Positions 16,291 to 25,520 of a stretch of 61,043 nucleotides of DNA are shown in pieces. Location of the stretch: contig DCHY01000033.1 of assembly GCA_002315715.1 (NCBI GenBank), positions 1 through 61,043 on the forward strand, written 5' to 3'. The translations under genes were made by a program, and so were the position numbers. The notes under the pieces are model-generated. The model was not told the origin of the DNA and searched no databases. It saw nothing but the letters and a program-made list of their open reading frames with translations. The stretch's first letter is position 1. Every line of letters begins with the position of its first letter. The stretch is from Clostridiales bacterium UBA1740. Its GTDB lineage: Bacteria > Bacillota > Clostridia > Oscillospirales > CAG-272.

Positions 16291-16306
16291 CCAAATAGGA
16301 GGGCGT

Positions 16307-17470
16307 ATGAATAAAAGAATTGCGGTTTTGGGTGCTACGGGTTCCGTCGGCACGCAGGCGCTCGACGTTGCACGCACACGCGGTTATGAGGTGGATTTTC
16401 TGTCCGCTTCGACGAACGTCGCTTTGACGGAAACTTTAGCACGCGAATTTCATCCTCGCTTCGTTGCCATGGCGGACGAGGCGGCGTCAGGTGACTTAAA
16501 AACCCGCCTTGCCGATACCGATATCACGGTCTTTGAGGGCGCCGCCGGCATCACGGAGGGTATCAGAGCCACCGATGCCGAAACCGTCGTCAACGCGATT
16601 TTGGGGCAGGCAGGCCTTATGCCCACCCTTGCCACGATAGCGGCGGGACGCCGCTTGGCACTCGCCAATAAAGAATCCCTCGTCGTCGCCGGCGATATCG
16701 TCATGTCGAAACTGCGCGAAAGTCAAGCGGAACTGTTGCCGGTTGACAGCGAGCACTGCGCGATTTTTCAATCGCTTGCGGCAGGCAAAAGACAGGAAAT
16801 CAAAAAAATCCTTTTGACGGCGTCGGGCGGTCCTTTTCGCGGCTATTCGGCGTCGGCACTCAAAAAAGTCACCCTTGCCGATACGCTTTCTCACCCGACT
16901 TGGAAAATGGGGCGGAAAATCACCGTCGATTCCGCCACGCTTATGAATAAAGGCTTCGAAATCATCGAAGCCGTCCACCTTTTCGGCGTCACGCCGGAGC
17001 AGGTGGAGGTCCTCGTCCACCCCGAGAGCATAATCCACTCGGCGGTAGAATACCTTGATAATACTGTCATCGCCGAACTGTCGGTGCCGGATATGCGCAT
17101 GTGCGTTCAGTACGCCGTCGATTATCCCGACCGTCTGCCCGGCACCTCGGCGGAACTTTCGCTTTTTGACGTCGGAAAACTCACCTTCAAAAAACCCGAC
17201 GAAAAGACGTTTCGTCTGTTGCCCTTAGCCCGCAGAGCCGTGGCAATGGGCGGCGGAATGGGCGCGGTTTTGAACGCCGCCGACGAAGTCGCGGTTTCGG
17301 CATTCCTCAAAGAGCAGATTCGCTTTGCGGATATCGAAAAAGTCGTAATAGAAACCTTCGAGGCATTTTCGGATGCCAAAGATGCCGTTACCTTGCCGGC
17401 AAGACTCGCGGCGGATGCCGCCGCCCGTGCCTATGCCGAAGAATTGATTGAAAAGAGATTGGAGACGTAA
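16307..17470 (+). CDS. dxr: 1-deoxy-D-xylulose 5-phosphate reductoisomerase
   Basis: A 387-residue enzyme of the MEP isoprenoid pathway, converting DXP to MEP with NADPH. The N-terminal AVLGATGSVGTQALDV binds NADPH. LANKESLVVAG, LLPVDSEHCAIFQSL (metal and substrate residues), TASGGPFRGY, PTWKMGRKITVDSATLMNKG and the C-terminal NAADEVAV are all present. AGGAGG lies 5 bp before the ATG. Together with ispG it gives two MEP steps in this operon. Confidence 0.97.
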   Translation: MNKRIAVLGATGSVGTQALDVARTRGYEVDFLSASTNVALTETLAREFHPRFVAMADEAASGDLKTRLADTDITVFEGAAGITEGIRATDAETVVNAILGQAGLMPTLATIAAGRRLALANKESLVVAGDIVMSKLRESQAELLPVDSEHCAIFQSLAAGKRQEIKKILLTASGGPFRGYSASALKKVTLADTLSHPTWKMGRKITVDSATLMNKGFEIIEAVHLFGVTPEQVEVLVHPESIIHSAVEYLDNTVIAELSVPDMRMCVQYAVDYPDRLPGTSAELSLFDVGKLTFKKPDEKTFRLLPLARRAVAMGGGMGAVLNAADEVAVSAFLKEQIRFADIEKVVIETFEAFSDAKDAVTLPARLAADAAARAYAEELIEKRLET

Positions 17471-17475
17471 TCCCC

Positions 17476-18549
17476 GTGAATCCTATTGTTACCGCCGTCA
17501 TATCCGTATTGGTTTTCGGCTTATTGATTTTTATCCATGAGTTCGGACACTTCATCTGTGCGCGCATCTTTCACGTCACGGTGAAAGAGTTTGCCCTCGG
17601 CATGGGTCCGAAACTCGTTTGGTACGATTCCAAAAAAACCGGCACGCGCTATTGCCTCTGCCTTCTCCCGTTCGGCGGCTACGTCGCCATGGCAGGAGAA
17701 AACGACGGCACGGAAAATGAAGAGCAAAAAGAAAAAGCGGCGTCCGATCCCAACGCTTTCAATAAAAAACCGGCTTGGCAACGTTTGATCATCACCGGCG
17801 CCGGCGCATTCGTCAACATTCTCGCCGGCTTCCTCGCCGTGCTGATTCTTTGTTTGAATCTCAATCTCGGTTCCACCACCGTCTATTCGCATTTTACCGA
17901 GGAAGAACTCGGCGTGGCACCCACGTCGTTTGCCATCCTTGACAACGACGAAATTCTGAAAATCGGCAATCGCCGTGTCAGAACCATGGAGGCGGTTTCC
18001 TATGAAATCATGCGAAACGGTGTCGAACCCGTGGACGTGACCGTCCGCCGAAACGGAGAAGTTATCGTCCTCGAGGACGTCGTCTTCCCGTCGGGTGCCG
18101 ATTCGGGTATCGACTACGGCGTCATGGACTTCTGCGTATACGCCCTTCCCAAAACCGTAGACGGCGTCATCACCTATTCCACCGGCAAATCCTGCCTTAT
18201 CGTCAGAATGTGTTGGGAATCGCTCTACGATTTGATTCGCGGCCGTTATTCGGTACAGGCAGTGTCCGGTCCCGTCGGCATTTCTTCCGCTATCGGCGAG
18301 GCGGCAAGCTACGGATTTATGTCCTTGCTTTCCCTCGTCGCTATCATCTCCATTAACCTCGGCGTCATGAATTTGTTGCCCCTGCCGGCGCTTGACGGCG
18401 GACGCTTCCTCACAACGCTCGTCGAAATGATAACGAAAAAACGTATGCCCGAAAAAGTCGAAAGCATCATCAACGGCGTCGGTCTGATTTTGCTCGTCGG
18501 CCTCTCGGTCGTCATTATGATAAAAGACATTATAGGATTGATAGGATGA
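17476..18549 (+). CDS. rseP: RseP-type site-2 membrane metalloprotease
   Basis: A 357-residue intramembrane zinc protease. The first TM segment carries HEFGH (about residues 17-21), and the third catalytic site is NLLPLPALDGGR in the C-terminal part. A PDZ domain lies between (about 135-205). Start is GTG at 17476 with GGAGACG 8-11 bp upstream. In Bacillota this enzyme cleaves anti-sigma factors and leftover signal peptides; the substrate here is not shown. ispG overlaps its end by 4 bp. Confidence 0.95.
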   Translation: MNPIVTAVISVLVFGLLIFIHEFGHFICARIFHVTVKEFALGMGPKLVWYDSKKTGTRYCLCLLPFGGYVAMAGENDGTENEEQKEKAASDPNAFNKKPAWQRLIITGAGAFVNILAGFLAVLILCLNLNLGSTTVYSHFTEEELGVAPTSFAILDNDEILKIGNRRVRTMEAVSYEIMRNGVEPVDVTVRRNGEVIVLEDVVFPSGADSGIDYGVMDFCVYALPKTVDGVITYSTGKSCLIVRMCWESLYDLIRGRYSVQAVSGPVGISSAIGEAASYGFMSLLSLVAIISINLGVMNLLPLPALDGGRFLTTLVEMITKKRMPEKVESIINGVGLILLVGLSVVIMIKDIIGLIG

Positions 18550-19610
18550 ACAGAAAGATAACGAGAACCGTTTCGGTAGGAAACGTCAAAATCGGCGGAG
18601 GAAATCCCATCTCCGTTCAGTCTATGACCAACACCGATACGCACGACTTTGCGGCGACTTTGACGCAGGTTTTGGCGCTTGAGAAGGCGGGATGCGACAT
18701 AGTTCGCCTTGCCGTTCCCGACGTCGACTGCGCGTCCGTTTTCACCTATCTCAAAGAAAACGGCACCTCGGTGCCGCTCGTCGCCGACATTCATTTTGAT
18801 TACAAAATCGCCCTTGCCGCCATCGCGGCAGGTGCCGACAAAATCCGCATCAATCCCGGCAACATTGGCGACAGAACCAAGGTGGAAGCCGTGGTTTCGG
18901 CTTGTCAAAATAAACGCATCCCCATCCGCATCGGTGTCAACACCGGCTCCCTTGAACCGTCCATCCTCAAAGAATACGGCCACCCGACGGCAGAGGCACT
19001 TGCCAAGAGCGCGCTCTACCATGCAAGCATCCTCGAAGACTGCGGTTTTACCGATACCGTTTTGTCGGTCAAGGCATCAAACGTCCCGATGATGATCGAG
19101 GCAAACCGCCTCCTTTCGGCGCAGTGCGCGTATCCCTTGCACCTCGGCGTGACGGAAGCCGGCGCCTCCGAGATGGGTATCATCAAAGGCGCCGTCGGCA
19201 TCGGAACGCTTCTTTCGGAGGGCATCGGCGACACCGTCAGAGTATCTTTGACCGACGATCCCGTCGAGGAAGTCAAGGCGGCAAAGAAAATTCTCTGTGC
19301 CTCCGGTGAATCCTCCAAACCTGCCCTCGACGTCGTTTCCTGCCCGACCTGCGGCAGAACGAAAATAGCCCTTATTCCGCTCGTTCGGGCATTCACCGAA
19401 CGCGCCGAAGCCTTGGGGCTTACCGACAAGCCCATCAAAGTCGCGCTGATGGGTTGTGCCGTCAACGGACCGGGAGAAGCGCGCGAATGCGACGTCGGCT
19501 TTGCCGGCGGCGATAAGGAAGGCTTGATTTTCAAAAAAGGACAAATCCTTTATAAAGTCCCCGAAGAAAAAATAATCGACGCCTTGATTGACGAAATCCG
19601 AAAAATGTGA
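18546..19610 (+). CDS. ispG: 4-hydroxy-3-methylbut-2-enyl-diphosphate synthase
   Basis: A 354-residue [4Fe-4S] enzyme of the MEP pathway (GcpE). PISVQSMTNTDT at the N terminus opens the TIM barrel, with RINPGNIG following. The cluster ligands lie in VVSCPTCGRTK (about residues 260-270) and MGCAVNGPGEAREC (about 301-314). The start overlaps rseP by 4 bp (ATGA). The short bacterial form without the central insert is expected in Clostridia. Confidence 0.97.
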   Translation: MNRKITRTVSVGNVKIGGGNPISVQSMTNTDTHDFAATLTQVLALEKAGCDIVRLAVPDVDCASVFTYLKENGTSVPLVADIHFDYKIALAAIAAGADKIRINPGNIGDRTKVEAVVSACQNKRIPIRIGVNTGSLEPSILKEYGHPTAEALAKSALYHASILEDCGFTDTVLSVKASNVPMMIEANRLLSAQCAYPLHLGVTEAGASEMGIIKGAVGIGTLLSEGIGDTVRVSLTDDPVEEVKAAKKILCASGESSKPALDVVSCPTCGRTKIALIPLVRAFTERAEALGLTDKPIKVALMGCAVNGPGEARECDVGFAGGDKEGLIFKKGQILYKVPEEKIIDALIDEIRKM

Positions 19611-19693
19611 TATAGTACTGTTAAGCGTACCCCGTGGGAAGAAAACCCGGTGTCGCAAATGATATGAGCCGCAAAGACGGCGGAGATGAAAAA

Positions 19694-22600
19694 ATGAGTA
19701 AGACGTTTCGCGAGTATTTTACTTCCTATGCCCCCACGGGCGAAAAAAAGGCTTTGCTTGACCGCGCGGTCGAGTGCAAAGTCCGCTTGATCCGCGAACC
19801 CCGTATTTTCGAGGTTGACCTTTTCTTTGAGGGACACGAAGATCCCGAATTATTTTACGAAATACAAGACGAATGCAGAGAAGTCTATGAGGCAGAAAGT
19901 TTCAAAATTTTGCCCCATTTTCCTGCGTCGTCTTTTTCTTCTGCCTATTATCCCGAAATCTTTACCGAAGCCGCGCTCTACGGCGGCGTGACGCACGGAT
20001 TTTTCCGCTCCGCTAAGGTGGAAGAGGGGGAGGATGCCGTCCTCATCCGTATTCCTTTTGCCGAGCGCGGCGTCGATTTCGTCACCGAAGCCAAGACGGA
20101 GGGAATCCTTTCCCGTATTCTTGAAAACCGCTACGGCATCAAGAAAAATTTCAAATTGACTTCCGACACCGCCTTGGCGCGGGAAGTCGAGTCCCGCCTC
20201 GAAAAAGAAAGAGCCGAGGCACTCCTTGCCGCCGAAGAAGAAAACCGTTTGGCGTGGCAAAGGAAAAGAGAAGAGGAAAGAAAGGCTGCCGAGGAACAGG
20301 CGCGCCTTACCGATCCTCATTACGATTTTGAAAAACGCGCGGGACTGTTGACGGCGACCGGCGTCGCGGAAACCGTCTCGGAGGGCGTTTATCGCATGGG
20401 CAACAGCGTCTATGACGTCAAGGAGCCGGAACTCTTGTACGGTGACGCTTTCGACGTCACCGAGCCGCAGTCGCTCTCGGACGTGCAAGTCGGCAAAACG
20501 ATGTTGCTGCTCGGCACCGTTTTTGCCGCCGACGGCAAAGAAAACCGCACCGGCGACCGCGTGTCCGTCTCCATCGGTATTTCCGACGGCACGACTGCCG
20601 TTTACATCCGCAAAAACTGTCCCAAGGAAGAATCCCTTTGGCTGAAAAAAGTTGAGAAGGGCATGCACGTCGCCGTCCTCGGCCGTATTATGGCGGACAA
20701 GTTCGATAACGAGCCTTTGTGCTTCCCGAAGGGCATCATGAAAATCAAAAAGCAGGAAAGAATGGATAACGCCGAAGAAAAGCGCGTCGAACTTCACCTG
20801 CACTCCAATATGTCGCAGATGGATGCCCTCATCACCCCTGCCGAAATCGTCAAGACCGCCATTCGTTTCGGTCATAAGGCGATTGCCGTGACCGACCACG
20901 GAAACGTGCAGGCGTTCCCCGAAGTGATGTTGGCGCTTGAAAAGAGCAAAAACAAGGACTTGAAGATTCTCTACGGTATGGAGGCGTATTTCGTCAACGA
21001 CACCGCGAGATGCCTCTTCGGTGACAAATATCCCGCCTTTGACGACGAGATGATCGTCTTTGACATCGAGACGACCGGACTTTCCAACCGCACTTGCAAA
21101 ATCATCGAGATAGGCGCCGTCAAAATCAAAAACGGCGAGGTCATCGACACGATGGATACCTTCGTCGATCCCGAGATGGCAATTCCCGAGGAGATAACGA
21201 ACTTGACCTCCATCACCGACGAGATGGTCAAGGGCGCGCCGAAAGAGGAAGAAGCGGTCAAGACGTTTCTGTCTTTTGCCGGTGACAGAATGCTCATCGC
21301 CCACAACGCAAACTTCGACGTCGGCTTTATCCGCGTGGCTTGCGCCAAATACGGCATCCCTTTCACCAATACGTTTCTCGATACCGTCGGGCTTTCCAAA
21401 TACGTCAACCCCGAACTCAAAAATCATAAACTCGACACCATCGCCGCGGCGTATCACCTCGACGATTTTCATCATCACAGGGCCTCCGACGACGCGACGG
21501 TGCTCGCCTATATTTTCTTCGTCATGCTCGACCGCCTGCGTGCGGAGGGCATCACCGATTTCCCCGGCGTCATCAACGTGATGAGCGAAAACACCGATCC
21601 CTTGAAGTTGCGCCCCTATCACATGATTGTTTTTGCGAGAAACAAGGAGGGCTTAAAGAACCTCTATCGCCTCGTTTCCGCCAGCTACCTCTCCTATTTC
21701 CACCGCTTTCCCCGTATCCCGAAAACGCTTCTTGAGCAGTACAGAGAAGGCTTGCTTATCAGCCCTGCTTGCGAGGCAGGAGAACTCTACCGCGCCATTC
21801 TTGACAACAAAAGTGAGCAAGAAGTGGAAGAAATCGCGAAATTCTACGATTATCTCGAGATTCAGCCGCTCTGCAACAACCGCTTTTTGATTGCCGAAGG
21901 AAAGGTCGCCGACGAGGAAGCGCTGAAGAATATCAATAAACAAATCATAGCCCTCGGCAAAAAACTCGGAAAGCCGGTTTGCGCCACCTGCGATGCGCAT
22001 TTCCTCGATAAAGAGGACGAGTTGTACCGCAAGATCATTCTCTCCGGCATGAAGTTTGCCGACGCCGATAAGGACACCGGCATCTACCTTCGCAACACCG
22101 AAGAAATGCTCGCCGAATTTGACTATCTCGGCGAAGACCTCGCGCGCGAAGTCGTCATCGAAAACCCCAATAAGATTGCCGATATGTGCGAAAAAATCCG
22201 CCCGATTCCCGAGGGACGTTACGAGCCGTCCTTGCCCGGTGCCGTCGAAGATTTGCAAACTTCCTGTTGGAACCGCGCCCACGAACTCTACGGCGATCCC
22301 CTTCCCGAAATCGTCGAGAAGCGCCTAAAGCGCGAACTTGATTCCATCATCGGCCACGGCTTTGCCGTTCTTTACATGATTGCCGTCAAACTCGTCGCCT
22401 ACTCCGAGAGCCTCGGCTATCAGGTCGGCTCGCGCGGATCCGTCGGTTCTTCCTTCGTCGCCACCATGTCGGGCATTTCCGAGGTCAACCCTCTGCCGCC
22501 GCACTATCGCTGTCCCAAATGCCGTCACACCGAATTCATCACCGACGGCTCGGTCGGCTCCGGCTTTGACCTGCCGGACAAAAACTGCCCCGATTGCGGC

Positions 22601-24094
22601 ACCGCGATGATTCCCGACGGCCACGACATTCCCTTTGAAACCTTCCTCGGCTTCCACGGCGACAAATCCCCCGATATCGACCTTAACTTCTCGGGAGACG
22701 TGCAGGGCAAAGTCCATAAGTACACCGAAGAACTCTTCGGCGAAGGACACGTGTTCCGCGCCGGCACCATCGGTACCCTGGCGGACAAGACCGCTTGGGG
22801 TTACGTCAACAAATATCTCGAAGACAAACATATCAAAATCCCCAAGGCGGAAATGGACCACATGGTGAGCAAACTCGTCGGTATCAAACGTACCACGAGC
22901 CAACACCCCGGCGGTATCATCGTCGTACCGAAGGAATTTGACATCGAGGACTTTTCTCCCATTCAGCACCCGGCGGACGACCCTCATTCCGATATCGTCA
23001 CGACGCACTATCAGTTCTCCTACCTTCACGATACCATCTTGAAGCTCGACGAACTCGGCCACGATATGCCGACCAAGTACAAGATGCTCGAAAAGTACAC
23101 GAACACCTCGGTGCTCGACGTGAAGATGAACGATAAGGACGTCTACGAACTCTTCCATTCGACCGCCCCCTTGCACATCACCCCCGACCAAATCGGCGGT
23201 TGCCAACTCGGCACCTTCGGCGTTCCCGAGATGGGTACGCGCTTTGCACAGCAGGTGCTTATCGAGGCACAGCCGAAAACCTTTGCCGACCTTTTGCAGA
23301 TCATGGGTCTGACTCACGGCACGAACGTATGGCTCGGCAACGCACAGGATTTGATTAAAAACGGTACCTGTACCATTTCCGAGGTCGTCGGAACCCGTGA
23401 CGGCATCATGCTGTATCTTCTGCGTCATAACCTCGAAGACTCCATGTCTTTCGCCATCATGGAAGACGTGCGTAAAGGCCGCGGCTTGAAGCCGGAGTAC
23501 GAGGCAGCCATGCTGGAACACGACGTGCCGCAGTGGTACATCGATTCCTGCAAGAAAATCGCCTACATGTTCCCGAAGGCACACGCCGCCGCCTACGCCA
23601 TGTCCGCCATCCGTCTTTGCTGGTATAAGATTTACTATCCTATGGAATTTTACGCCGCCTTTTTGACGGTTGCACCCGGCGGATTTGACGCCGCCATCGT
23701 CAATCGTGGCTACACCGGCGTGTCCAAAGCCATTGAGGAACTCGAGGCAAAGGGCAACGAAGCCACCGCCAAAGATTCGGAACAAATCGCCACTTTGCAA
23801 CTCGTCAGAGAAGCCTTGGCACGCGGTGTCGTCTTCTTGAACGTCGATCTTAAAAAATCCGACGCCACGGCGTTCTTGCCCGAAAACGGAAAAATCCGTA
23901 TGCCGTTCAACGCCTTGAGCGGTCTTGGCGATACCGCCGCCGCGAAAATTATCGAAGCGCGTGACAATCACGAAATCTATTCGATCGAAGATTTGAAACA
24001 ATATGCCGGTATCGGCAAAACCGTCATCGAAGTCCTTCGCGAAAACCACGTTCTCGACAATTTGCAGGAAACCAATCAGTTCTCTATGTTCTGA
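19694..24094 (+). CDS. polC: DNA polymerase III alpha subunit, Gram-positive PolC type
   Basis: A 1466-residue replicase with built-in proofreading. In order: N-terminal and OB domains (to about 360), PHP domain (ELHLHSNMSQMDALI near 367; split by the exonuclease insert), DnaQ-like exonuclease (FDIETTGLSN at about 455 to 620), a zinc finger (CPKC...CPDC, about 940-970), and the polymerase palm with PDIDLNFSGD near 992. A Glu/Arg-rich helix at about 160-205 is charged linker. The start at 19694 has GGAG 9 bp before it; an earlier in-frame GTG at 19634 lacks a ribosome site. It is the last gene of the block and is followed by a strong terminator. Confidence 0.97.
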   Translation: MSKTFREYFTSYAPTGEKKALLDRAVECKVRLIREPRIFEVDLFFEGHEDPELFYEIQDECREVYEAESFKILPHFPASSFSSAYYPEIFTEAALYGGVTHGFFRSAKVEEGEDAVLIRIPFAERGVDFVTEAKTEGILSRILENRYGIKKNFKLTSDTALAREVESRLEKERAEALLAAEEENRLAWQRKREEERKAAEEQARLTDPHYDFEKRAGLLTATGVAETVSEGVYRMGNSVYDVKEPELLYGDAFDVTEPQSLSDVQVGKTMLLLGTVFAADGKENRTGDRVSVSIGISDGTTAVYIRKNCPKEESLWLKKVEKGMHVAVLGRIMADKFDNEPLCFPKGIMKIKKQERMDNAEEKRVELHLHSNMSQMDALITPAEIVKTAIRFGHKAIAVTDHGNVQAFPEVMLALEKSKNKDLKILYGMEAYFVNDTARCLFGDKYPAFDDEMIVFDIETTGLSNRTCKIIEIGAVKIKNGEVIDTMDTFVDPEMAIPEEITNLTSITDEMVKGAPKEEEAVKTFLSFAGDRMLIAHNANFDVGFIRVACAKYGIPFTNTFLDTVGLSKYVNPELKNHKLDTIAAAYHLDDFHHHRASDDATVLAYIFFVMLDRLRAEGITDFPGVINVMSENTDPLKLRPYHMIVFARNKEGLKNLYRLVSASYLSYFHRFPRIPKTLLEQYREGLLISPACEAGELYRAILDNKSEQEVEEIAKFYDYLEIQPLCNNRFLIAEGKVADEEALKNINKQIIALGKKLGKPVCATCDAHFLDKEDELYRKIILSGMKFADADKDTGIYLRNTEEMLAEFDYLGEDLAREVVIENPNKIADMCEKIRPIPEGRYEPSLPGAVEDLQTSCWNRAHELYGDPLPEIVEKRLKRELDSIIGHGFAVLYMIAVKLVAYSESLGYQVGSRGSVGSSFVATMSGISEVNPLPPHYRCPKCRHTEFITDGSVGSGFDLPDKNCPDCGTAMIPDGHDIPFETFLGFHGDKSPDIDLNFSGDVQGKVHKYTEELFGEGHVFRAGTIGTLADKTAWGYVNKYLEDKHIKIPKAEMDHMVSKLVGIKRTTSQHPGGIIVVPKEFDIEDFSPIQHPADDPHSDIVTTHYQFSYLHDTILKLDELGHDMPTKYKMLEKYTNTSVLDVKMNDKDVYELFHSTAPLHITPDQIGGCQLGTFGVPEMGTRFAQQVLIEAQPKTFADLLQIMGLTHGTNVWLGNAQDLIKNGTCTISEVVGTRDGIMLYLLRHNLEDSMSFAIMEDVRKGRGLKPEYEAAMLEHDVPQWYIDSCKKIAYMFPKAHAAAYAMSAIRLCWYKIYYPMEFYAAFLTVAPGGFDAAIVNRGYTGVSKAIEELEAKGNEATAKDSEQIATLQLVREALARGVVFLNVDLKKSDATAFLPENGKIRMPFNALSGLGDTAAAKIIEARDNHEIYSIEDLKQYAGIGKTVIEVLRENHVLDNLQETNQFSMF

Positions 24095-24117
24095 TTTTTC
24101 CATTCATTCAAAAAGAA

Positions 24118-24147
24118 AAGCGCGAGGAAATATCCTCGCGCTTTTTG
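24118..24147. terminator. Terminator between polC and pepT
   Basis: Nine-bp stem GCGCGAGGA / TCCTCGCGC with A-run before and TTTTT after. It serves polC and, in reverse, pepT. Confidence 0.9.
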
Positions 24148-24158
24148 TGCGTTTAATA

Positions 24159-25379
24159 TCAAAACTCCGAATAAATGCTAACAATGGTTAGCAAAATCTC
24201 GGTTGCTTTTCGCATACCTTCCACCGAAACGTGCTCGTACGGTCCGTGAAAAGCAAAGCCGCCGGTGCCGAGATTCGGGCAGGGAAGTCCCATGAAAGAG
24301 AGCCGTGCCCCGTCGGTGCCGCCGCGAATGGGCGCCACCTTCGATTCTATGCCGCACCGTTTTGCCGCGATTTTTGCATTCTCGACAAGATGAAAATTCT
24401 CTTCGATTTTTTCTCTCATGTTGCGGTATTGCTCTTGAATCGTCAAACGGACGGTGCCCTCGCCGTAGGCTTGGATGAAGGCTTCAGCGATGCTGTTTAA
24501 CGTTTTCAGTTTTTCTTCAAATTTTTCTTTGTCGTGGTCGCGAACGATATAGGAAAGTTTGGCACGTTCGACGTTTCCCGTCATTTCCGTCAAATGGAAA
24601 AACCCTTCGTACCCTTCCGTCTTTGCCGGCGTTTCGTCCTTCGGCAGAGAACGGGCTATCTCGGTTGCCACAAGGGCGGCGTTTACCATAATATCCTTGG
24701 CGGTGCCGGGATGGACGTTGACGCCTTGGACTTCAAAGACCGCCGACGCGGCGTTGAAATTTTCGTATTCCAAACCGCCCTCGAGGTCCCCGTCCGCCGT
24801 GTAGGCAAAATCGGCGTCGAAAAGAGAAAGGTCAAATCCGTCGGCACCCTCGCCGATTTCTTCGTCCGGGGTAAAGGCGATGCGGACGGGACCGTGGGGA
24901 AGACCGCTTGCCGTCAGTTCTTCGGCAAGAGTCATGATCTCGGCTATCCCGGCTTTGTCGTCGGCACCGAGCAGCGTTTTGCCGTCGGTCGTGATGAGGG
25001 TACGCCCCCTCCACGCGGATAAATGCGGGAATGACTTGGGACTTAGCACAAGCCCCGAATCTCCGAGCGGCACGTCGCCCCCGTCGTAATTTGCAATCAC
25101 TCTCGCCCGGACGTTTTCTCCCGAAAAATCGGGGGAGGTATCCATATGGGCGATAAAACCGAGTTTTTTGCGGGTTTCGTATCCTGCGCTCGCCGGGATT
25201 TTGGCGTATACGTAGCAGTCGTCTGTCAGCACCACGTCGGAAATGCCGATTTCTTGCAGTTCTCTTTTGAGATACTCCGCGAGCTCCAATTGCCGCTTCG
25301 TACTCGGATGGGAGCCGCTTTCCCCATCGCTTTGGGTGTCAAAAGCCGTATATTTCAAAAATCTCTCTTCGGGTTTCAT
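24159..25379 (-). CDS. pepT: Peptidase T (tripeptide aminopeptidase)
   Basis: A 406-residue M20 zinc peptidase releasing N-terminal residues from tripeptides in the cytosol. Zinc ligands are seen in FIAHMDTSPDFSG (His/Asp), LLGADDKAGIAEIM (Asp), the catalytic FTPDEEIGEGADGFD (Glu-Glu) and, near the end, CPNLGTGGFAFHGPYEH (His). GGTDGARLSFMG is typical of PepT. It is divergent from the RadC-like gene and has its own promoter at 25426-25398. Confidence 0.96.
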   Translation of the reverse strand: MKPEERFLKYTAFDTQSDGESGSHPSTKRQLELAEYLKRELQEIGISDVVLTDDCYVYAKIPASAGYETRKKLGFIAHMDTSPDFSGENVRARVIANYDGGDVPLGDSGLVLSPKSFPHLSAWRGRTLITTDGKTLLGADDKAGIAEIMTLAEELTASGLPHGPVRIAFTPDEEIGEGADGFDLSLFDADFAYTADGDLEGGLEYENFNAASAVFEVQGVNVHPGTAKDIMVNAALVATEIARSLPKDETPAKTEGYEGFFHLTEMTGNVERAKLSYIVRDHDKEKFEEKLKTLNSIAEAFIQAYGEGTVRLTIQEQYRNMREKIEENFHLVENAKIAAKRCGIESKVAPIRGGTDGARLSFMGLPCPNLGTGGFAFHGPYEHVSVEGMRKATEILLTIVSIYSEF

Positions 25380-25397
25380 ATCATCACCTCACAGAAT

Positions 25398-25426
25398 ATT
25401 ATACCGCGTTTACCTCTTTTCGTCAA
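25398..25426 (-). promoter_or_regulatory. pepT promoter
   Basis: TTGACG (25426-25421), 17 bp, TATAAT (25403-25398) on the minus strand. Confidence 0.85.
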
Positions 25427-25453
25427 CCGAAACCGGGAATTTCCGATAGGCTC

Positions 25454-25482
25454 TTGCATTATGTGCGCGTATATGATAAAAT
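25454..25482 (+). promoter_or_regulatory. Promoter of the RadC-like gene and one-carbon cluster
   Basis: TTGCAT (25454-25459), 17 bp, TAAAAT (25477-25482), with a TGA extended -10. Confidence 0.75.
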
Positions 25483-25520
25483 AATTTTAATTTGATAACG
25501 AAGAGAGAGGAGACCATTCG

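Noticed and set aside
22325..24103. Long open frame of 592 codons antisense to polC
   Set aside because: Same reason: shadow of polC codon usage, no promoter or ribosome site, unlikely composition.
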